This document shows positions 41,568 to 51,287 of a stretch of 64,000 nt of DNA, piece after piece. Below the pieces are notes generated by a model. That model ran no database searches and was not told the DNA's origin. It saw nothing but the letters and a program-made list of their open reading frames with translations. How positions within the stretch are numbered: the first letter of the stretch is position 1; every line of letters begins with the position of its first letter. The translations under genes were made by a program, and so were the position numbers. This stretch comes from Verrucosispora sioxanthis (GTDB lineage Bacteria; Actinomycetota; Actinomycetes; Mycobacteriales; Micromonosporaceae). The stretch covers positions 186,001-250,000 of the forward strand of contig NZ_SAIY01000005.1 of NCBI RefSeq assembly GCF_010560025.1, in the 5' to 3' direction.

Positions 41568-44138
41568 TTATTGCGGGGCGACCGGGTTGGCCGTGAGCCG
41601 CTCGCGCACCTGTTCAGGCAGCAGACCCTCTTGACTGAAGTGGTTGGCGACCAGCGCCCGGAGTTGGTTGTCATCGAGACCAGGACGCTGAGCCATCAGG
41701 TCGCCCCATGCGCGTGCCGCTGCTTCCGCGAGTCCGAGTACGACGTCCGGGTGGACAACATGGACGTGAGCCTCAGCGCCTGCCGCACCGGTGGGGTCAA
41801 CGGCCGGTTTGGGAGAGACGATCACGGTGGCACTGTCCGGCGGGATGTCGGGGACCGCACGATCGGACTTGAGCAGACGAAGTTGATCGCCGGCCTGACG
41901 AATGTCCTTCTGTGGCACGAGGCCGGACGGCTCGTGGTCACTCTTCGCGTCGATGGCCAGCCAGAGGTGATGATCCCAGCACCACGTGGAGTCGCATCGA
42001 CCGAAGCCAGGCGGCTTCTGCGCATCGGCCCCCAAGAGGTAGCCGAGCCTGGTCAGGGCAGGCTCGTACACGGTCGGCTTGCGTTCCTTGAGGGCAGCGA
42101 GCATCTCCTCGGCCACTGCCGTGACCTTGGGAATGGAGGTGCTTCTCAGTCGGGTTGCGACCGACGCAACTGCGGTTGCGGAAGGGGACGAGAGTGCAGA
42201 CGCCCCAACGGTCGGTATCGGAGCGAGTTCCCGGATCCACATCGAGGGTTTGGCTGCGGCTTCGGCCTGGGCGACAAGAGCGACCGCGTTCTGCCGAAGT
42301 GCCTGGTTGGCCGTGGTGACTCCGGCTTGGTCGGCCCAGGTAGCCCCCAGATAGAGCCAGAATGAGCGGTAGCCGCGTAGGGCGTCGCCGCCCTTGCCCA
42401 GTTCCAATGCGGCCTCGTTGGCGCGGGCGCTGGCCTCCTGCCATTCACCCATGCCGGCCAACGACCATGCTTCGACCTCGCATTTGACCGCGGCGGCTAG
42501 CGCTGCGCTGGCCGGCGGAGGTGTCATCGTGGCCTCATTGCGTAGCTCAGTGATGATCGGCTCGGCATCGGTGCGCCACGCGTCGTCCTGGCGCAGGAAC
42601 GTCGCTACGTTGTCGAGGATATCGGCGGCTGATGACCGTTGGCTGTTCTGAATCCCGAAGTCGATCTCCGCCTGAAGCTCGGGATCGAGAGTCTGTTGGA
42701 TCTCGGGTCTGACCATGTACGTCGTCAGATCGGCACCCAACACGATCACGACGGCCCAATCATTCGGGCCGCGTGTGCAACGACCAACTCCTTGCACGAC
42801 GCGCGTACGGACACGTTCGGCCAGGGCGGCGCCTGCGCGGACGTTCTGCGACAGGAAGCGTTCTTGGAGGTTGTCCGTGTCCGGTTTGCCGTTCAGGACG
42901 ACGACGCGGCAGTCGTCGCCGGGAAGATCGAGCCCGTCATACCGAGCCGCGAGGCCGCAGACGGCGTTTGGTAACGCGGCGAACTGCTCCATCCCGCCTT
43001 CGACGTCGTTGATGCCGAGCACAGGCCAGCCGGGTTGGGCTAGGTCACTCGCGGTGCTGATGGCGGTCTTGGTATCTGGGGCGAGGACCAGGGCCTTGCC
43101 CGCTGCTGCCACAATGGACCGGGCAAGTTGCTGAGTATCGGTGACCTCAGCCAGCTCGGGGAAGACAAAGAACCTGCGACCAGACCTCGGTGTGGGCGAT
43201 GTGTCGGGCAGCGCTACCCGCGTGATCGCCGGACGCCCAAAGGCCCGTTCGAGTTCTCCACCGCTGCCCAGGGTCGCGGACAGGTAAATGCGCTGTGCAG
43301 CGTGCGTGAAGACGGGGTTCTTGCTCGTGGGCGGGATGCCCGGCCGGATCAAAATGGCACCATAGGAGACGTATGCCAGGCAGCTCGGAATAGCGTCCCT
43401 GATCATGGAGTATCGGTACGTCCAGGGCGCTGGGAGCTGGGCGAGAACCCTGTCGATCTTGCTGACCATCTCGGGCTGGCGCAGGGGGACGACCAGGCGA
43501 GCGCTGCGGTACATGCCGGGATCCGGCGTGTAGTCGCGCAGCCGTTGCAAGGGGATGCCGTCGATCGCCGGCGCGAGGACGTCGAGGAGATCGTTGTACG
43601 CCTTCTCATTCGCCGATCGCCGGATCTGGATGGCGTACTGCTCGCCGACGTACTGCTCTCCGGCGTGCGCGTCGTCGAACAGGAGCAGCTCTGGTACCGC
43701 TAGGTGCGGGTTGCTGTTGAAGATTGTGTTGTAGGTGGTCACCGCGACTGCGTCGGCAGCCTCGTACGCCGCGCGGTCCGCGATGGACCAGCTTGCGTGG
43801 CTGCCCACGAGGGTTACGGCAGGAACGCCCTCCCGAGCGGCCACTTTCGCGACCTGTGAGGCGAGCTGTTGGGTAGGGCAGGCATAGGCAACTCGACCTG
43901 CTCGGGTGGCCCTGACCCAGTTGGCGATTACGAGTCCGGGCAGCGTCTTGCCGGTACCGGTCGGTAGTTCCAGCGCGAGGTCAGGATCTGTGGTGTGGTC
44001 GGTGGCATACCGCCGTAGAAGATCCCCTTGGTGAGTCCATAGCCCCGGCACCGCATTGGGCCTGCGTGGGAGGTCGCGGTACATAGCTTCGGGGTTGGCC
44101 GCCGTAACAGCCTTCTTCGCCCCGCCCTTGAACGCCAC
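41568..44138 (-). CDS. DEAD/DEAH-type helicase with C-terminal PD-(D/E)XK-like nuclease domain
   Basis: An 856-residue protein. GTG 44138 follows GGAGGAAGGGG. Helicase motifs: LELPTGTGKTLPG (Walker A, about residue 57), LLFDDAHAGEQ (motif II as DDAH, about 152), YLSATLG (motif III, about 283), and a second RecA domain ending in RVVQGVGRCTRG (motif VI). A helical region follows. Near residues 700-745, CDSTW and LAIDAKSD, then QAGDQL, fit a restriction-endonuclease fold with Asp and DxK. It should be a nucleic-acid translocase-nuclease. It is divergent from an Apea-HEPN gene across a 390-base gap, so the two may be one two-gene defence unit. Confidence 0.82.
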   Translation of the reverse strand: MAFKGGAKKAVTAANPEAMYRDLPRRPNAVPGLWTHQGDLLRRYATDHTTDPDLALELPTGTGKTLPGLVIANWVRATRAGRVAYACPTQQLASQVAKVAAREGVPAVTLVGSHASWSIADRAAYEAADAVAVTTYNTIFNSNPHLAVPELLLFDDAHAGEQYVGEQYAIQIRRSANEKAYNDLLDVLAPAIDGIPLQRLRDYTPDPGMYRSARLVVPLRQPEMVSKIDRVLAQLPAPWTYRYSMIRDAIPSCLAYVSYGAILIRPGIPPTSKNPVFTHAAQRIYLSATLGSGGELERAFGRPAITRVALPDTSPTPRSGRRFFVFPELAEVTDTQQLARSIVAAAGKALVLAPDTKTAISTASDLAQPGWPVLGINDVEGGMEQFAALPNAVCGLAARYDGLDLPGDDCRVVVLNGKPDTDNLQERFLSQNVRAGAALAERVRTRVVQGVGRCTRGPNDWAVVIVLGADLTTYMVRPEIQQTLDPELQAEIDFGIQNSQRSSAADILDNVATFLRQDDAWRTDAEPIITELRNEATMTPPPASAALAAAVKCEVEAWSLAGMGEWQEASARANEAALELGKGGDALRGYRSFWLYLGATWADQAGVTTANQALRQNAVALVAQAEAAAKPSMWIRELAPIPTVGASALSSPSATAVASVATRLRSTSIPKVTAVAEEMLAALKERKPTVYEPALTRLGYLLGADAQKPPGFGRCDSTWCWDHHLWLAIDAKSDHEPSGLVPQKDIRQAGDQLRLLKSDRAVPDIPPDSATVIVSPKPAVDPTGAAGAEAHVHVVHPDVVLGLAEAAARAWGDLMAQRPGLDDNQLRALVANHFSQEGLLPEQVRERLTANPVAPQ

Positions 44139-44226
44139 GCTCGCCCCTTCCTCCCCGGTTGCCGTCCGGGGATTCTATCGGTGGGCCGGGTGGGCGGCCG
44201 AGGTCGCGGGCGCATCGGGTGTCGTG

Positions 44227-44367
44227 TCAGGGTGAGCCAGCCGCGCGGGTCGCGGCGGTGACGTCCCCGCGCAGGGTGCGGTTCTTGCCGTCGACACGGA
44301 TGGTCAACTGAATCCAGTCGTACCGCTCCACCTCACGCGGGCCAACCAGCTTGACCACCAGCAACAC
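44227..44367 (-). CDS. Possible small protein or gene tail in the divergent gap
   Basis: A 46-codon minus-strand frame from GTG 44367 with plausible protein content (LVVKLVGPREVERYDWIQLT, then IRVDGKNRTLRGDVT). It has no recognisable family and no clear ribosome site; a stop lies not far upstream. It may be the surviving tail of an older gene. The rest of the 44139-44525 gap should hold the divergent promoters. Confidence 0.3.
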   Translation of the reverse strand: MLLVVKLVGPREVERYDWIQLTIRVDGKNRTLRGDVTAATRAAGSP

Positions 44368-44525
44368 CGTGCCCGGTGCTCCCCTCGGTCAGCACCAGAT
44401 GAGAACCCCGACATATCTTGACTCGGCCGAAGCGAACTGGTTGCGCCGTCGGCCGCCACCAACGATCCTGTAGAGCTGGCATCACGCCGGCCTTTCCAGC
44501 AGGGAATACGAGAAGTGAGGTCGGC

Positions 44526-45911
44526 GTGACCAACCCAGGTTTCGATGAGCGGGCAGCAGCGGCCGAACCGCTCGTGCGAGCGGTGCTCGGCAAGCTTGCC
44601 AGCGAAGTGGGAACGCCTCGGATAGACCGGCTCCCGGACAGCCAGCATTGGTGGCGCTACGGGCAGGAGTCGTTTGTCGGTTTGCGCCCTCGCGCCTGGC
44701 TGATGCCGCCGGACGTCCCGATTGTCGGCTGGCTCGACCGTTTTCCGGAAATGGGAGCCGTGCGTGCATCCTATGCTGCGGACCCCGTGCGCGGTCCCCG
44801 AGTCGATGCGTTGCTTGGGACCATCGCCTCCCGAACCGCTCGCAACTTCGACTGGCTGCTCATCCAGCACGTTATCGAGCCGATGGTGCTGTCCACCGGC
44901 AGCTACGAGTTTCGCGAGGATGTCTTCTGGCGGGTGTACGCACAGTTCGAGCTGGGCTTCGGGGCCACCACGGTCACGATGGTGGAGTTTCTACCGCTTA
45001 ACGGCTTCGAGTCGGCGATGCCCTGTCTGGAACTGCCCGAAGGTCTGGTCCTGCAGCCGATGAGCGACGCGCAGATGGACCACGCGATCAGCGCGCTCGC
45101 CGTGCCACGAGTCGCTGCCAGCGGTGTCAATGGGGTGCAGGTCTCGCGCCTGGATCAGTGGGCGCTGACCCGGTCGCGCGTCGTTGAGGTGGTCGCCGGC
45201 CATGTTGATGTGGTGCCGCCCGACGCGGATCAGTTTCCGACCCTGCGGGAGCCCGCGTCGTTGCTGATCACAGCGCTGCGGATCGTCTGCGGTGGTTCGG
45301 CCATTACCACCCGTCAGATGTACGCGCAGGCCGACGACGAGTTCCCCATCGTGCTGGGGGCGCGTGCCGCGCTGACATCGTTCGGTGCAGCGGACAACGC
45401 CCGCCCGACTCACCTGATGCCGCAGGACGCCGACGCCGTCCGCATCGTCTACCTGGCGCTTGGCCTGCACACCGTTCAGCAGGACCGCTCCCTGCAGGTT
45501 GCAATCCGGCGCCTCGTCGCCGCCGGCACGAGAAACGACGACGGCGACCGGCTGATCGATTTGTCGATCGCCGCCGAGGCCCTGTTCATCCAGCGTGGGA
45601 ACCTCGCCGGGGCGAGCAAGGGGGACAAGATCGCGGCCGGGGCCGCGCAGATGCTCGGCAACGACCCGCAAGTGACTGCGGACCCGACTGAGATCAGCGA
45701 TTTCATGGCCGAGATCTATCGGGCACGCAGCGCCGAGATCCACGGCGACGGCCAGCCCTACGGTCGGCTACGGCGACTCTCCGGGGTGCCGACCGAATCG
45801 CTAGCACTGGCCGTCGCCGACGCGGAACTCGTGATGCGCCGTGCGGTGCACTTGGTCTTGCAGAACCACGTCACGGCCCGCGAGTTGGCCCTCGCGGCAC
45901 AGACCAGATAG
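44526..45911 (+). CDS. Apea-like HEPN domain protein
   Basis: A 461-residue protein beginning at GTG 44526, with GAGG about 6 bases upstream. The first 280 residues are mixed alpha/beta with no named motif. The C-terminal third reads LSIAAEALFIQ...DFMAEIYRARSAEIHGDG, where YRARSxxxHG is the R-x4-6-H type motif of Apea-like HEPN domains, many of which are ribonucleases in abortive-infection systems. No membrane segment. Divergent from the helicase-nuclease gene; probable partner or independent abortive-infection gene. The frame is open to 44418, but that extension has no ribosome site. Confidence 0.8.
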   Translation: MTNPGFDERAAAAEPLVRAVLGKLASEVGTPRIDRLPDSQHWWRYGQESFVGLRPRAWLMPPDVPIVGWLDRFPEMGAVRASYAADPVRGPRVDALLGTIASRTARNFDWLLIQHVIEPMVLSTGSYEFREDVFWRVYAQFELGFGATTVTMVEFLPLNGFESAMPCLELPEGLVLQPMSDAQMDHAISALAVPRVAASGVNGVQVSRLDQWALTRSRVVEVVAGHVDVVPPDADQFPTLREPASLLITALRIVCGGSAITTRQMYAQADDEFPIVLGARAALTSFGAADNARPTHLMPQDADAVRIVYLALGLHTVQQDRSLQVAIRRLVAAGTRNDDGDRLIDLSIAAEALFIQRGNLAGASKGDKIAAGAAQMLGNDPQVTADPTEISDFMAEIYRARSAEIHGDGQPYGRLRRLSGVPTESLALAVADAELVMRRAVHLVLQNHVTARELALAAQTR

Positions 45912-46206
45912 GTACGCGCACCGGCACTAGCCTGCGTGCTCGAGGATCGATCGGAGCGACGCCACGAGGGCAACCTGGCATCGAGACGGCCTGCATCGGT
46001 GCCAACCCAGGCTCAGGTACGCAGCTATCCCCTAGATCCACCGGTCGGGCGCGCCGTGGCGATGCTCTTCGCCGCTGCGGTAGACGGCCCCCGCCGCCGC
46101 GCACCCCGCGCCGGAAACGCCGGCGCGGAGTGCGCCGGTCGGTGGCTTGCGGGCCGGGCCGGCTCCACCTGCACGCGACCGTGGCCAGCCACCCGGACGG
46201 CGAACT

Positions 46207-49200
46207 CTATGCTTGCCGGAGGTGTCGGATGATCATCTTTGCGCAGCGGTCGGCGTCGCGGACGATCTCGCCGCCCCAGAAAGACAGCACCGTCCATCCG
46301 GCGGCGGCGAGTTCATCGCGCTTGGCTTTGTCGGATGCTTGCCGTTCAGGGGTGTGGTGGTGTTGCCACCCGTCGCAGAAGACCGTGACTTTACGTTCGG
46401 GCCAGGCGAAGTCGGCGATGGTGACGGGGCGAGGGGTGCCGTCGGTTGAGCCGAGGTCCCCCCATGCGTATTGGGCGTACCCGCGGGGGGCGCCGGCGTT
46501 GATGAGTGCTCCGGCGAGGAGTCGTTCGATTGGTGAGCGGGGTAGTCCGATGATCCCGTCGGTGAAGACGGGGATGCGCCGCCCCTCCACGTCGGGCGCA
46601 CCTGCTAAAGTGCGCAGGAAGTCAGCAGCGACGTGCCGGTCGAGGAGATCAGCTTCTACTTGGTTGTTGTAGGAGCGGAGGCAAGCGTAGCAGGACTGTT
46701 CGCAGGAGCAGCCATCGAGGACAGGGACAAGGGTGGCGGCTACCTCGCCAAATTGCTGTGCGAGTTGCCGTAAGTAGCCGGCGCCGCCCGGTACTTCCTC
46801 ATAGAGAACGGCCAGCCGCATCAGGGCCTCGTCGCTGTTTGGGTCGGGGCGCGGCCAGTCGAACCCCGCCACTTCGGCGTCGCCAGCCTGCAGCACTGTA
46901 CGGCAGCCGAGGTCCAGCGATGCGCGGACGCTAGCGAGAAACGCAGGTAGCTGTGCCGGCGGGATACCGACAGCCTCCATATCCGGCAGCAGCTGGAGAC
47001 AATCGACCTTGCGTTCGGTCATGAGGACGCTGAGCTTCAGGTCTTGGTTGGTGCACCGCTTGTCGTGTCGGGCGAAGCGCTCTCGCTGTGCCCTGGTCGG
47101 TTTGGGGGCCGGCTGCGCTTCGAACCACATGCCGCATCCGGTGCACACCAGGAACTGCTCGGGTGGCATGCCCGGCTGGCTGTTCTGACTGATTCGGCCG
47201 CGGTTGAGGACGGTCAAGGCGGCGCCGCGTTCCCATTGCAGCAGGAGACCGGGGCGCTCGAACAACCATGTCTCGGCGGTCATCGGGGCGCCGAGGTGGT
47301 GGGTGACTTCAAACGGCCGACGCGAGCGTGCCTCCTCGTCGGCCGTGATCCGCTGGCGCCGCTCAGCGCGTAGCGCCCGCATCGGCACGGTGACCTGCGG
47401 CACCAGGTTGAGGTTGTCGCAGGACAGGCACGACGCGGCAGTGTTGTCGTTGACGGTGTCGCAGCGCGGGCAGATGTTCTTGCTCGGTATGGCGCCGGCG
47501 CCGTCGGCGTTGACGAGGTTCGCGCGGCGCAGGTCGATCTCGTCGACGAACCACTTGGCGCCCCGTGCGTACACGAGCTGACCGGGTGCGTAGTCCTTCA
47601 GAGCCTGCACAGAGTCGTGCGACAGCTCCACGCTTTCCCGTTCCAGTGACAAGGTCGTGGTGTCCGTGGGAAACGCGTATGACGGCAGGAAACCCATCGA
47701 GTTCAGGTAGGACAGCACATAGGCGCGGGAGCGGTCGGTGTATCGCATCGCATCCAGGCTTGCCCCGATGCTGGTGATTGCTCGGGTCGCCTCGCGGCCG
47801 GGCTTGGCTGCCGCTTGCTGCCACTCCTCCAGGAGGGTCTTCTGGCGAACCCGGTACGGCTCGATCGCCTTGTCGAGGTCGGAGACGAAACCGTCGATGA
47901 CCTGCCGGCACCATGGGAGCGTAAGCCACGGAAGATCGTCGTCGCCGAGGCCACACCTGAATACCTCATGGATCCGGGCGGCGATCTCCTCGGCACGGCC
48001 AGACAACGCGGCCTGAACATCTTCGATGTTGAGAAGCTCGCCGGCCTCTTCCTCAGAGACGAGGTCTCGCATCCACAGCGGGAGATCCTCCCCACACAAC
48101 TCCAGGGCGAGTGAACGGGCGTGCCGTTGAATAACGCGGGCGTTGTCCAACAAAAACGTAGGTGGCCGGATCGAGCCGCGAATCATCTCCACGGGACGGG
48201 CGTAGTAGTAGCTGTCATGAGGCATGGTTCCAGCGAAGGTAACGATGAGCGCCACCCGCTCCTCACGCCGCCCGGCTCGCCCGGCGCGCTGGGCGTAGTT
48301 ACTCGGGCGCGGCGGCACGTTGCGCAGGATGACCGCGAGGAGCTGACCAAGATCGACGCCAAGTTCCAGGGTCATGGTGCAGACGAGCAGGTTCAGATCA
48401 CCGGTCTTGAACCGCTCTTCGATCTGTTCACGCATCTCCAGAGGCACCTGCCCGGAGTGTTCCTCGGCCTTGACTACGAGAGGGTCGTCGCCGCATGCGA
48501 GCTGCCGCTCGTGGTCGGAGGGGTCGCCGTCCCACGGTTGCACCACGCCTTTGCAGTTGTAGGTGGAGCACCTGGCTCTCGGGGAAGGGCCGGGCTGTAC
48601 CGCGCGGCAGGCCAAGCATCGGTGCAGCGTCTCCGACGGTGGCCTGACCTCGATGGCTTGAGGTTCTACCTGCCGTAGCCGCACCTGCGCTTTGCCGGTT
48701 CCGACCTGAACGTCATTGAGTAATCGGTGTTGTATGAGAAGCTCCACGGCAGCCTTGATGGTCCGCTCGATGGCATCCGGCGTGGACACGGAAAAGACCT
48801 TGCGGACCATGTTGGCCAGCGAGCTGCGGTAGCCCATGCTGATCGGCTGCGTGCCGGGGATCTTGACGGTTGTCTCGCCGAGTCCCGCAACCGGGGCACC
48901 GACACGTACCGTCGCGCCGGCATCGATCAGGTCGGCCTCTGTCTTGGCGTCCAGCCGGGCGCGGAGCAGGTCGTGGCCGACCGCGCGGCGGGTCCGCGCG
49001 AGGTCCAGGATCCGTGCGAGGAACCACCGCGCCCCGCTCTCGTCGGCGCCGGTGTGGACGAACAGCGGGTCGAGGTCGTCTGTCGTTAGCGCGTCTAGGC
49101 CGGGATAGCCGACGCTGATCAGGCCGAGGCGTTCCAGCGTTGGTGGGCGCCGCTCGTCGTTGGCGACCTCACCGAGCACGTCCCACTCACATACCCGCAG

Positions 49201-51138
49201 CACCCGCTGCCGAGCGTCAGCCCCGACTGGGTCGTCATACAGGCCGGCAGCCTGTCCACGCCGGAACACATCCTCAACAAGTCCATTGAAGCTGGCCGGC
49301 GGTTGGTCCCGGTGCTGACGGTCGCGTACGGCCTCGACGATGAATCGCCGTACCTGAATTGCACGGGATCGTGCCCGAATGTATCCGGCCTGGAAGGCGG
49401 TGTCTTGCCGGGAGTCGGCGAAGACCAGCAACCGGCGAAGCTGCTCGTCGTCGCTCTGCCCGGCCAGGCCGCTGTGCAGGCTGAACGCGGTCGCGGTCAC
49501 CGCCGCGGCGGTCCGCGCAGTGAACCCCTCCACCGCACCCGCGCTGCGCCCGTACCCGCACACCGGACACCGGGTTAGCTCTTTACCCGCCTCCGGGACA
49601 GCGACGATGACTCCCCGCATCGCCGCTCCGCAGCCCTGACAGTAGCTGCCATTGCCGGCCTTCCCACAACGCACGCACCGCAAGCTCGGATACCAGTCGG
49701 GGCTGCGTCGGTCCGGATCCTGGACCGGATCGGTGTGCAGCCGACGCGCCAGGTACCGCACCACGGGCCCATCCGGCTCCGCCCGCTCCAGGTCGTAGTC
49801 CTGCCCGCAGCCCAAGCACACCCCGAGCGGGAAGGTCGCCTGCGCCTCACACCCCTCCCGGTGGCACACCGTCGCACCGTTGAGCAGCAGGTGCTCACGA
49901 TCGCCAGTGCAGCGCATCAGCCGCGGCAGACCACGCAGGAAGAGGTGGACCTTGGCCTCCAATACCGGCGGTCCTGCCGGAGTGTGGGTACTGGCGCCCA
50001 ACAGCAGCCAGCCGGCCACCTCATCCCGCAAATCCTCGACAGCGACACCGGCACGCTGCGGCAATGCACCGAGCACGGCTTCGAGCTCCGCCACGGTACG
50101 CGGCTGGGCCAGCTCCGCTCGCAACAGGTCCACCACGGGGCTGTCTTGTGGGTCGCCCAACAGGGCACGCAGCCGTTGCGTGTCCCCACCGTCGGCCAAG
50201 GCGGCCCGCAGCGCTGCTGCGTCCGGTGCGGCGCCGATCCGAGTCGAATCGGCGATGGGCGCTGGCACCGGTGTTTCCTCGACGATGCCATCGACATCTA
50301 ACGGCGCTGCGAACAGGGCGGACGCGAAGGTGGCCGTGCGCCGTAGGTCCGCATCGTGATCTCCACCCGCGCTGACTGTTGCGGACAACCCGACGCAAAC
50401 CAGGCCCTCCTCCGAGTCGACGTGCCCACGCAGCCGCCGCACCAGACAGGCGATCTCGGTGCCGAGCGCGCCCTGATAGGTGTGGATCTCATCGAGAACC
50501 AGGTGACGCAGTACGCCGGCGCCGAACAGCTTGCGGTCCTCACGCCGGGTGAGGATGAACTCCAACATGGAGTAGTTGGTCAACAGGATGTCCGGCGGGT
50601 TCTCTTGCATGTCGTCGCGCTTGTGCTGCGGGGTCGCCCCGGTGTAGACGCCGTACCGAAGGCCCAGCGCCTCGCAGGCGATGCGGACCCGGTCTTCCTG
50701 GTCGTTGACTAGAGCGTTCATGGGATACAGGGCGATTGCCTTCACGCCCGGCCGGTGCCGCGTCCGGTAGGCGTGAGCAACCACGGGGACCAGGAACGAC
50801 TCGGTCTTGCCCGAGCCGGTTCCAGTCGCCACCAGGGTGTCGCCGCCCGCAGCGATTCGCTCTATCGCTCGCACCTGATGCGTGAACAACCGATCTACCT
50901 GCGGAAACGCCCGCACCAGCTCGGGTGGCAGCCCGATCCGGCCGACAAGTTCATCAAGCGTCTCGTCGAGCTGGAATCGCGGCTGCACCGACAGATACGG
51001 CCCCCGCCACAACAGCGAGTCCTCATCGGTCAGCCGTTCCAGCCTGCTCTTCAATCCCGGGTCCGCGACCGGGTAGGTCGTCCAGGTGAACCGCCGGTAG
51101 TCATCCCGCAGCCGATCGGCCAGCTCCAGCGGGTTCAT
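46207..51138 (-). CDS. Giant DEAD/DEAH helicase with DUF1998-type zinc domain and C-terminal Vsr/DUF559-like nuclease (DrmA-DrmB-like composite)
   Basis: A 1643-residue protein. ATP motifs: ATGTGSGKTES (about 102), LDEIHTY (DEIH, about 217), SATV, and the second RecA domain with LELGVDLGQLL and QRAGRAGRR. Several CxxC zinc ribbons lie in the centre and near residue 1300. The DUF1998-type cluster CSCEQSCYACLRSYNN is at about 1473-1488. The last 100 residues carry IADFAWPERKVTVFCDGW, HxxxD and AGWTVLSFWGGEI, the pattern of Vsr/DUF559 endonucleases. Lhr-like DUF1998 helicases occur in DISARM (DrmA/DrmB) and as DruE of Druantia. Third gene of the operon, 149 bases after the methylase. Confidence 0.85.
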   Translation of the reverse strand: MNPLELADRLRDDYRRFTWTTYPVADPGLKSRLERLTDEDSLLWRGPYLSVQPRFQLDETLDELVGRIGLPPELVRAFPQVDRLFTHQVRAIERIAAGGDTLVATGTGSGKTESFLVPVVAHAYRTRHRPGVKAIALYPMNALVNDQEDRVRIACEALGLRYGVYTGATPQHKRDDMQENPPDILLTNYSMLEFILTRREDRKLFGAGVLRHLVLDEIHTYQGALGTEIACLVRRLRGHVDSEEGLVCVGLSATVSAGGDHDADLRRTATFASALFAAPLDVDGIVEETPVPAPIADSTRIGAAPDAAALRAALADGGDTQRLRALLGDPQDSPVVDLLRAELAQPRTVAELEAVLGALPQRAGVAVEDLRDEVAGWLLLGASTHTPAGPPVLEAKVHLFLRGLPRLMRCTGDREHLLLNGATVCHREGCEAQATFPLGVCLGCGQDYDLERAEPDGPVVRYLARRLHTDPVQDPDRRSPDWYPSLRCVRCGKAGNGSYCQGCGAAMRGVIVAVPEAGKELTRCPVCGYGRSAGAVEGFTARTAAAVTATAFSLHSGLAGQSDDEQLRRLLVFADSRQDTAFQAGYIRARSRAIQVRRFIVEAVRDRQHRDQPPASFNGLVEDVFRRGQAAGLYDDPVGADARQRVLRVCEWDVLGEVANDERRPPTLERLGLISVGYPGLDALTTDDLDPLFVHTGADESGARWFLARILDLARTRRAVGHDLLRARLDAKTEADLIDAGATVRVGAPVAGLGETTVKIPGTQPISMGYRSSLANMVRKVFSVSTPDAIERTIKAAVELLIQHRLLNDVQVGTGKAQVRLRQVEPQAIEVRPPSETLHRCLACRAVQPGPSPRARCSTYNCKGVVQPWDGDPSDHERQLACGDDPLVVKAEEHSGQVPLEMREQIEERFKTGDLNLLVCTMTLELGVDLGQLLAVILRNVPPRPSNYAQRAGRAGRREERVALIVTFAGTMPHDSYYYARPVEMIRGSIRPPTFLLDNARVIQRHARSLALELCGEDLPLWMRDLVSEEEAGELLNIEDVQAALSGRAEEIAARIHEVFRCGLGDDDLPWLTLPWCRQVIDGFVSDLDKAIEPYRVRQKTLLEEWQQAAAKPGREATRAITSIGASLDAMRYTDRSRAYVLSYLNSMGFLPSYAFPTDTTTLSLERESVELSHDSVQALKDYAPGQLVYARGAKWFVDEIDLRRANLVNADGAGAIPSKNICPRCDTVNDNTAASCLSCDNLNLVPQVTVPMRALRAERRQRITADEEARSRRPFEVTHHLGAPMTAETWLFERPGLLLQWERGAALTVLNRGRISQNSQPGMPPEQFLVCTGCGMWFEAQPAPKPTRAQRERFARHDKRCTNQDLKLSVLMTERKVDCLQLLPDMEAVGIPPAQLPAFLASVRASLDLGCRTVLQAGDAEVAGFDWPRPDPNSDEALMRLAVLYEEVPGGAGYLRQLAQQFGEVAATLVPVLDGCSCEQSCYACLRSYNNQVEADLLDRHVAADFLRTLAGAPDVEGRRIPVFTDGIIGLPRSPIERLLAGALINAGAPRGYAQYAWGDLGSTDGTPRPVTIADFAWPERKVTVFCDGWQHHHTPERQASDKAKRDELAAAGWTVLSFWGGEIVRDADRCAKMIIRHLRQA

Positions 51139-51200
51139 CAGGCACGCCCTCCAACGCTCACATCATGAAATGCCGGCGGGGCCGGGGGGTTCCGCGGACA

Positions 51201-51221
51201 CGCCTTCCGCGGCGGAAGGCG
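51201..51221. repeat. Inverted repeat between the methylase and the giant helicase gene
   Basis: Arms CGCCTTCCGC and GCGGAAGGCG are exact complements with one base between them (a stem of about 8 with a 5-base loop in RNA). It lies about 67 bases after the methylase stop and could partly terminate or process the transcript so that less helicase is made. Confidence 0.7.
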
Positions 51222-51287
51222 GCTCCACGCTCACACGGTGAGGGTAGTCCGCACCACCGACAACAACAGTCCGCGAGGCGGCCTGGT

